Of a stretch of 25,000 nt of DNA, positions 18,541 to 25,000 are shown piece after piece. The position numbers were made by a program, and so were the translations under genes. This stretch comes from Tubiluchus corallicola. Lineage: Eukaryota; Priapulida; Priapulimorpha; Priapulimorphida; Tubiluchidae. Every line of letters starts with the position of its first letter. The first letter of the stretch is position 1. The notes under the pieces are model-generated. The model saw nothing but the letters and a program-made list of their open reading frames with translations, was not told the DNA's origin and did no database searches. The stretch is from the NCBI GenBank assembly GCA_030141605.1, contig JAQGDQ010000923.1, positions 49,531 to 74,530 on the forward strand, in the 5' to 3' direction.

Positions 18541-19198
18541 TTAAACACTGTAGCGGAAACGTTGCTTTTCGTTAAGATTTTTTTCTTCACAGGACTTTAA
18601 ATTATTAAAATTATCGTTCTTGATATTATAAATTCATTAACTTTAAGTGACTTATTGGGTACTTTGTACAGTGTCTGCAATTAATGGCAGCTAAATTCTC
18701 ACAAGATGGTTTTTTTCGCTAAATTTAACTAAATCTGACTGCTGCTTCAACAGAGTGACTTTAACAACGTTATTTTACTCATGAGCAAATTGTGAAAGTC
18801 TGATGTACATACCGTTCTACAGATATGGCAGCAAGACTGGTCACTGATGCTGTAACTGACACACCTTGTAACCAGGTAACCACTTTACAGGTAAACACAC
18901 CTAGCACATAATCTGCAAAATTGAGACAAACGTCGTAAGTTAGCTTAGCAAATATAAGTCAGGCTAACAAAAAAGCAGCTGTTTTGCAAACAAAATTGTC
19001 AAATCTCAATTACAGAAGTACCAGAATTTGTCACTTTACGTAAAAACACTAAAATAATATTGTAAAAGATTCCTTCTTTTTTCTTTCCTTTATTTCTTTC
19101 TTCCATCAATCTCTCCTTTCTGTTTTCCTTCCTTCGGGTATATTATTGACGTCGACATTAATGTAGGTCAGTATGACAATATAAACGTGAAAATCAAC
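18541..19198. other. Mostly non-coding, with one exon candidate
   Basis: AT-rich unique sequence. A strong plus-strand acceptor (TTTTTTTCTTCACAG at about 18594) leads only to a 12-codon frame before TAA. A TTTCTTTCC-rich pyrimidine tract lies at about 19073-19135. The exon candidate at 18823 is listed separately. Confidence 0.4.
18823..18890 (+). CDS. Candidate exon with start codon
   Basis: Acceptor ACCGTTCTACAG, then ATG at 18825 in a good context (AGATATGGCAG), giving MAARLVTDAVTDTPCNQVTT and two more codons, with donor CAG|GTAAAC after 18890. An earlier donor, CAG|GTAACC after 18875, is also possible. The first ends in phase 0. No family recognised; short enough to be chance. Confidence 0.25.
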
Positions 19199-19214
19199 AT
19201 TGAGATCAAATTTA

Positions 19215-20180
19215 GGGTTAACTTCTATATTAACCTCAACATTAACAACAACAACAACAACATCAACCTCAGCACTAACAATAACAACAACATTAACACC
19301 ATCATTAACATCACATTCAGCACTAACACCAACCAACAAAAAGTTAACATCAACAGCAACATTAACACTAACAATAACATTAACATCAACCACACATTTA
19401 ACACCAACAACAACATTAACATCAACCTCAACACTAACAACAGCAGCAGCAGTAACAACAACAACAACAACAACAATAACATTAACACCACCATTAACAT
19501 CAACCTCAGCACTAACAACAACAAAAACAACATTAACATCATCATTAACATCACATTCAACACTAACACCAACCAACAAAAAGTTAACATCAACAGCAAC
19601 ATTAACACTAACGATAACATTAACATCAACCACACATTTAACACCAACAACAACATTAAACATCAACCTCAACACTAACAACGACATTGACGTCAACAGC
19701 AAGATTAACACTAACAGTAACATTAACATCAACCACGCCTTTAACACCAACAACAAAGTCACCATCAACCAACAACAACATTAACACCACCATTAACATC
19801 AATCTCGGCGCTAACAACAACAACAACATTAACATCACCAGTAACATCACGTTCAACACTAACACCAACAAAAAGTTAACATCAACAGCAGCATTAACAC
19901 TAACAATAACATTAACATCAACCACACATTTAACACCAACAACAACATTAACATCAACTTCAATACTAACAACAGCAGCAACATTAACACTAACAACAAC
20001 ATTAACATCAACCATACCTTTGACATCAACCTCGACAATGACAGCAACAACGACATTGACGTCAACAGCAACATTAACATAACACCAACAATAACATTAA
20101 CATCAACCACACCTTTAACACCAACAACAACATTAATATCAACCGTAACACTAACGCCAACAACAACAACATGAACATGT
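19215..20180. repeat. AACATTAACA/CAACAACA satellite with higher-order repeats
   Basis: Roughly 1 kb built from short A/C/T-rich motifs (AACATTAACATCAACC, AACACCAACAACAAC). A longer block starting ACTAACACCAACCAACAAAA recurs at about 19321 and 19561 (240 bp apart), with a further variant near 19858. Open frames in both strands (Thr/Leu-, Asn/Ile- and Val/Asp-rich) are repeat translations. Confidence 0.93.
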
Positions 20181-20522
20181 ACATTGATATCATATCAACA
20201 TTACTAATCAACGCCAAGCTTATACTCGCTAATTGCGCTGCACGTAACGGAATACGTAACAATGACGTCATGTTGATGTTTGTTTTTACATTTTAGATAA
20301 ATATTGTACATTATAACGTCTCTAGGCGGTTTAAAGGGGTGTTATACTTTCGGAGACATCTTGAAATACCTCTTTCACGCGGTTCTTCAATGAGCACAGG
20401 GCTGACTATCGTATTAATTTCCGTTTAACTTCTATGTTCAATGAAAGAACGTGCAGAAGTCACGTGATGCAATTCAGCAGCCTCCGATTCAGTGTAATCT
20501 CCCACCGAGTCATTGTACTAAC
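20181..20522. other. Unique sequence, no exon seen
   Basis: Probably intron of the minus-strand gene whose first coding exon lies at 20523-20699. It contains a TGACGTCA octamer at 20263-20270 and a CACGTG at about 20461-20466. Confidence 0.4.
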
Positions 20523-20699
20523 CTTATAAGTCTTCAGACGATGAAGCATTTCTACGAACACGCTAAACGATGACCTTTTGTCAAATGCTAAAATGTCTTC
20601 GCGTTCCTGATTCAGTCTCCGAAATTCTGCTGTAATTTTTACTGCTCGTTTTACTAATGCAGGCTGTACTGGTGACGTCATCAGTAAGGGTGACGTCAT
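20523..20699 (-). CDS. Probable first coding exon of an unrecognised gene
   Basis: ATG at 20699 (or a second in-frame ATG at 20681) opens 59 codons ending at a good donor, AAG|GTTAGT. The peptide begins MTSPLLMTSPVQPALVKR and continues as a charged, probably helical stretch (AEFRRLNQEREDILAFDKR, then FVEMLHRLKTYK). The composition is like a real protein and unlike the repeats nearby. The donor is phase 0, compatible with the minus-strand exons at 7050-7169 or 5551-5913, but a link over more than 13 kb is speculative. Both ATGs lie inside TGACGTCAT motifs, so promoter and start overlap. No family recognised. Confidence 0.47.
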
Positions 20700-20884
20700 T
20701 GGCTGTCATCACAGTCGCGTTTTTCGCTGCTATGGTTACATGTTAATGTTAAACCTAGTTAACAGCGAGTTGTCATAACTTTAACGAAGGTAAAAGTTTA
20801 AAACAATTACAGTTACATTTCCTTTGTCATTATAAGACAAAATTTTGTAAACAATGGTTGCCTTGTTAGCAATCAATGACGTCA
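20673..20884. promoter_or_regulatory. Cluster of three TGACGTCA (CRE) octamers at the 20699 start
   Basis: Perfect octamers at 20673-20680, 20691-20698 and 20877-20884. TGACGTCA is the palindromic site for CREB/ATF bZIP factors. Two coincide with the start codons of the minus-strand exon; the third lies about 180 bp upstream of it. This suggests a TATA-less, bZIP-driven promoter, by inference. Confidence 0.45.
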
Positions 20885-21029
20885 TTTGGCAAGTGATTAG
20901 TGCTGCTGATGTTTAATTGTGTCTCTGCATTTCTCTGAACCATTAGTATGATAATGCATGAACGATAAACAGACTGATGTACTTACATTAAGTCACCAAG
21001 GGCAGAAATTTATAATTTAGCTTTTCTTT
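20700..21029. other. Likely promoter and upstream region of the minus-strand exon
   Basis: Unique sequence. Apart from the CRE at 20877, it has GTTAAC/AGTTAAC repeats near 20755-20765. No exon seen. Confidence 0.35.
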
Positions 21030-21895
21030 AACCTCTTGACATTTGACCTTTTCAATCAAAAAGCAAACAGTTTCATCTACCCAATGATCTTAACCTTTGA
21101 CCTTTGACCTTTGACGTGATTTTTCTTACCATTTGACATTTGACCTTTTCAATCAAAAAGCAAACAGTTTCACCCACCCAATGATCTTAACCTTTGACCT
21201 TTAACCTTTGACCTTCGACGTGATTTTTCTTACCATTTGACATTTGACCTTTTCAATCAAAAAGCAAACAGTTTCTGTCACCTAATGATCTTAACCTTTG
21301 CCTTTTGATGTGATTTTCTTAACCAAAATTCAATTGGTTTTCAGCTCTTGCCCAGTTCTCACGTATCCTTGTAAAAAGTTTGGCAATTATAGATTTATGT
21401 GCTTTGATTTTTTTTTATTTTTAATCTCATGACCTTGGGCTCTGACCTTAGACTGATTTTTTTAATCAAAAAAACAATGGATTTTCACCTCCTCAAACAT
21501 ATCCGTGTGCTAAGTTTGGTCCTTCTGTTTAATTTTTCCAATTTTTTGCACATTTTGACCTTGACCTTTGACCTTTTATACCAAAACGCAGCGAGGTTTT
21601 AGCTGTTGTCCAGGCCTATCCTTGTGGGAAGTTTGACGATTATAACTTTATCGGTTTTGATTTTTCACTTTTTTTGACCGTTTAACTTGACCTTTGACCC
21701 TTTGAGTCACATAGCAGTGAGTTTTTAGGTGCTGCCTAGAACTATCCATATGGTAAGTTTCGCGATTGTAGCTTTATCTTTTTTATTTTTTTGTTTTTTT
21801 GATCTTGTGACCTTGACCTTTGACCTTACACCGACATTTTGAACCAAAAATCGATTGACCCAGTTCTTGCAGTGACCTATACTTATGCCAAATTT
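21030..21895. repeat. Degenerate tandem repeats rich in TGACCTTTGACC
   Basis: Left part (about 21035-21315): three close copies of a unit with ACCATTTGACATTTGACC, TTTTCAATCAAAAAGCAAAC and CCTTTGACC runs, spaced about 100-115 bp. Right part (about 21320-21895): more diverged units of roughly 110-150 bp, sharing a TATCCTTGTGGGAAGTTTG-like stretch, a GATTATAACTTTAT-like stretch, a T-run and TGACCTTGACCTTTGACC. The two parts look like one family at different ages. Confidence 0.85.
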
Positions 21896-21981
21896 GTTGA
21901 CTATGGTTTAATCCTACAGGTAGAAGCTATAAACGCAAATACATACATCTCCATATTGTTTTACCTATTCTATGATTATAG

Positions 21982-22035
21982 GAAACCACTGCTCTCCATT
22001 CGACACTAACGCTTGAAGCCAACAAACTGGTCTGA
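21982..22035 (+). CDS. Weak terminal exon candidate
   Basis: Acceptor TATTCTATGATTATAG, then 17 open codons (ETTALHSTLTLEANKLV) and TGA. The phase (0) would fit a donor after 18890. Too short to be persuasive. Confidence 0.15.
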   Translation, partial: ETTALHSTLTLEANKLV

Positions 22036-22399
22036 AGCTGGCAGAAACAATTTGAACTCTTCTGCGCTTTCTCTGCGACCACACAAAGGAAAAAATTACA
22101 AGGGCACAGTGACAAAAGATTTAATATCACTTCTACAGCTTTATGCGTCTATAACGACATTTTTGAATCACCGGTTGTTTGAGTAAGTCACGTTTAGATG
22201 GCGTTAACTTCGATCAGATGCATTGAAACCGTTGTAATTCAAACTGAAAGTCAGAGCTTTAACGGTTTTATGCTAGAAGTTTTTGTTCACACGTCCTAAA
22301 ATTGAATGATTCATGTATAAAGATCCTACTTGCTTAACACAGTTGAGAAATGAGATAAAGTATGAAGCTTTGACCATCGCTGAAATCGTACACCTGCTC
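22036..22399. other. No gene seen
   Basis: Unique AT-rich sequence without clear splice-bounded frames or repeats. Confidence 0.4.
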
Positions 22400-22775
22400 A
22401 GTAAGTTTAAAGCACAAGAAAACCCTCCACTTACATGAAGCTTAAAAAATTCACTTGAAATTTTATATACTTTCTTACTACTTTCTAGTATGCATGGCTT
22501 GCATTGACCGTAACGCTGTACAAAACGTGTAAATTTAAACTCCCGCGATGACCGTTAGACGTAGCCATTTTAATGGTAGGTCATTTGAAACAAGTTTTGA
22601 TAACATTAAGTAAAGTTTGAAAAATAATCAGAGCATTCGTAGCACACATGTTGGTAATTAAGTAAAATTTTAAATTACTGTATCTTGTCAATAAGATTAA
22701 AAATACGTTTTTGGCTACTGAGTGGCGCACCCTGGAGGGTGAGTCAGCGACATTTTACCAATTGGCACAAACATC
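22400..22775 (+). repeat. Dispersed repeat R, copy 1
   Basis: Shares an ordered series of blocks with 24755-25000: a GCACAAGAAAAC start, AAGCTT then TTGAAATTTTATAT, GCATTC.TAGTACACA-like, TTTAAATTACT, TTGTCAATAAGAT, and the end GTGG.GCAC.CTGG. This copy holds about 100 bp extra near 22520-22630. Confidence 0.7.
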
Positions 22776-23590
22776 TTAAATTATTAGTCTAGTTACATAA
22801 GTCTTTCAAGCAGGTAAGTGAAATGCTAAGTAATATAGATTTGCACGGAAAGTTTTTTGGGTCATAATGTAACATTGCTTTTTCTTCCCCTGATTTACTT
22901 AGCGTTCTGACGTCATGTAATGGCGCCGTCGGAACAGTATTGCGAGAGATTTAAAATGAAAATAAACGAGAATTCCTTTTAACGCAAGTACGATATGTGC
23001 ATAAAATTGCTGCTAAGTAATATAATTTCTTAAGGCGATTTTTCTGAAACCTACTTCAGGTGCCCCTTTTCTTGTCCTTTAAAGAAAAACAGAATGATCT
23101 TCATATCCTTCTGCATTTTCACATACGGTAAAAAATGTACATTTTAAGACCTACATTAATGCCCGAGCGTTTCTTGTAAACGAGTAATAAGCTAAAAACT
23201 TAGTCAATGGAGGGTGAGCCCAGCGGGCGATGACGTCATAGTTGAACATAGTTTTTAGCAGCACAAATATTCCGCGATTGTGTTGCACGTGTTTGCGAAA
23301 GCGAAAATTTAAGTACAGTGCTACTGCACAACACTTAGTGTGATACACAAAAGCGCCAGATTTTAATTTAAAATTCAAATTTAAATTTATGAGCTCACCC
23401 ACGCCTGTACTACGTCACAACTGCACACGGCTGAAGTGAGACATATGCCACCATTTTTGTGCACTGCGTTTCTGTTGTAATTATTGTTTCAATGTTTTAT
23501 AAGGTAGATTGTTCTGAGCTATAGTTTAATGTGGGGTCTGGTTTTCTACTGTGTATTGTAGACAGCAATGATAGCTAAACTGAGGTGATG
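22776..23590. other. No gene seen; two CRE octamers
   Basis: TGACGTCA occurs at 22908-22915 and 23231-23238. The latter is next to GGAGGGTGAGCCCAGC, which resembles GGAGGGTGAGTCAGC at about 22735-22749. An 83-codon minus frame (23151-23402) has no domain and no splice support. Confidence 0.45.
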
Positions 23591-23604
23591 ATACTTGCCA
23601 CGTT

Positions 23605-23935
<331 letters not shown>

Positions 23936-23938
<3 letters not shown>

Positions 23939-23975
23939 TATTTATTTATTTATTTACTTATTTATTTATTTATTG
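23936..23975. repeat. (TTTA)n microsatellite
   Basis: About ten ATTT units directly abutting the TCTG tract. Beyond it, to about 24060, the sequence stays T-rich (TTCATTCATTCATTCC near 24030-24050) with no gene. Confidence 0.9.
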
Positions 23976-24089
23976 CTCGTAGCTTCTTTTCTTGTTTCTT
24001 TTATTTGTTGTTCTTTTATTCTTTGCTTATTCGTTCATTCATTCATTCCATTATTAATTAAAAAAACAGAAGTTACTGTTTAATAAGCA

Positions 24090-24299
24090 CTCTCTGAAAC
24101 TCCCATGTAGGAACTGGCCAAACAACAAAGTATGAGGCTAAATCCCAAAAGGCAGCAAATACTAACACTCTCAAGTTTTAAAACACGTTTTACGTATAAA
24201 TGACCTTCCTAAATTCGACAAAGGACGGCACCGAACTCACACCCGTGTCATTGCTACAGCCAAAATCAAATAAGCACTAACCGTCTATGCAACGAAGCC
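24090..24299 (-). mobile_element. tRNA-like SINE candidate
   Basis: On the minus strand, starting at 24299, GCATAGACGGTTAGTGC resembles a tRNA D arm with an RNA polymerase III A box. GAGTTCGGTGCC (24227-24238) resembles a B box at about the right distance. The D stem can pair (GCAT/GTGC) but the anticodon arm does not form, so it is a tRNA-derived element rather than a working tRNA. The 3' boundary and body are guesses, and no A-tail or target duplication was identified. Confidence 0.4.
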
Positions 24300-24754
24300 T
24301 CACTCTTTGATTGAAAAGGTTGTTGACGATGAGAGTGGAAGAGATTACAGAAGCCATATCCTCCCTGCAACCTGCACTTGCCCAGAATTCCATTATCAGT
24401 CAAAATTCATTTTAAACATCAACAATTGCGGCTTGTTGAACTGTAAAGCTGTTAGCAGTTTTAACACTTTGTTTATTTTAATTAATTAACGCCCGAAGAA
24501 GAGCAGATGTGGGGGTATAAAGACGTCAGTGTGTTCAGCATTACGAGATCCGCTTCCGGTTTAACTCCTGCGCAGGGCGGTGAAAAGAGAAGCAGAGGAG
24601 GGATTAATTTTGTTCTAGTCAACGACACTTTGACATGTCTGTGGCAAAATAAAGCAAAACTGGACCCAATCTGAAACTGTACGTCAAAACAATCTAGTCT
24701 TTTCAAGAATGATGTCTCGACACATGACTGTTAAACTTGCATTTTTACTAAATG
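24300..24754. other. Unassigned, with a TATA-like motif
   Basis: GGGGGTATAAAG (TATAAAG at 24516-24522) is followed by ACGTCAG and a relatively G+C-rich stretch with the palindrome CCTGCGCAGG (about 24567-24576). This could be a core promoter on the plus strand, but no exon follows that I can support. The 74-codon minus frame at 24482-24706 lacks an ATG. Confidence 0.3.
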
Positions 24755-25000
24755 ATTGTTTATAAAGCGCAAGAAAACACTTTGTAAATAAGCTTGAAAA
24801 TCGTTTTGAAATTTTATATTACTTACATCCTGTCTTGTTGCGTACAGAGCTTGTTGCGTTAGCATTCATAGTACACACTTGAGTAACTAACCAAAAGTTT
24901 AAATTACTTTACGTTGTCAATAAGATCAATAATGTGCTTTTTTGGTGAATCAGTGGTGCACACTGGGATGGCAATGTAGTCACATTTTTGCCAGGTGGTA
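24755..25000 (+). repeat. Dispersed repeat R, copy 2 (cut by window end)
   Basis: Same block order as 22400-22775, in direct orientation about 2.35 kb further on. The best stretch is TTTAAATTACTTTACGTTGT plus CAATAAGATCAATAATG. Confidence 0.7.

Noticed and set aside
19106-20271. Val/Asp-, Asn/Ile- and Thr/Leu-rich frames
   Set aside because: Repeat translation of the AACATTAACA satellite.
23151-23402. 83-codon minus-strand frame
   Set aside because: No domain, no good splice bounds, and AT-rich composition typical of chance frames.
24482-24706. 74-codon minus-strand frame
   Set aside because: It begins without ATG and has no splice signals or recognisable motif.

Overview
The window is eukaryotic and most likely comes from an invertebrate animal, probably marine. 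It has GT-AG splice signals around short coding blocks, an APE-type LINE retrotransposon, secreted chymotrypsin-fold proteases, no bacterial-style operons, and an AT-rich, very repeat-rich background. I cannot name the species. Most long open frames here are translations of tandem repeats, not genes.

Layout. 1-3640: a degraded LINE of the CR1/jockey type, with a near-perfect inverted copy of part of its endonuclease at the left edge, a 339-bp insertion, stops and a frameshift. 3.7-4.8 kb: a 21-bp-periodic minisatellite that is open in several frames. 4.9-7.2 kb, minus strand: a plausible multi-exon host gene. Its best exon is 5551-5913; candidate flanking exons lie at 7050-7169 and 4898-4978, and a 45-bp minisatellite fills the intron between the first two. 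7.5-15.3 kb: the centrepiece, a tandem duplication (offset 3,679 bp) of a secreted serine protease gene with conserved TATA-containing 5' flanks. Each intact copy is followed at once by CTG/CTA triplet arrays, and three copies of a 461-bp spacer (U) sit between arrays. A third protease copy is reduced to its last ~55 bp. 15.3-18.5 kb: an 87-bp tandem array, a possible plus-strand terminal exon at 17279-17371, and a 43-bp tandem array. 19.2-20.2 kb: an AACATTAACA-type satellite. 20.5-20.9 kb: a minus-strand first coding exon whose start codon overlaps a CRE octamer. 21.0-21.9 kb: degenerate repeats rich in TGACCTTTGACC. 22.4 kb to the end: two copies of a dispersed repeat, a TCTG microsatellite and a tRNA-like SINE candidate.

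The most interesting system is the protease/triplet array. The two proteases differ far more in coding sequence than in their 5' flanks, mostly by amino-acid replacements near the substrate-binding loops. They also end differently because of a homopolymer slip, and their 3' untranslated regions probably carry long CUG/CUA tracts. Everything was read by eye: splice sites are consensus matches without transcript support, and difference counts are approximate.
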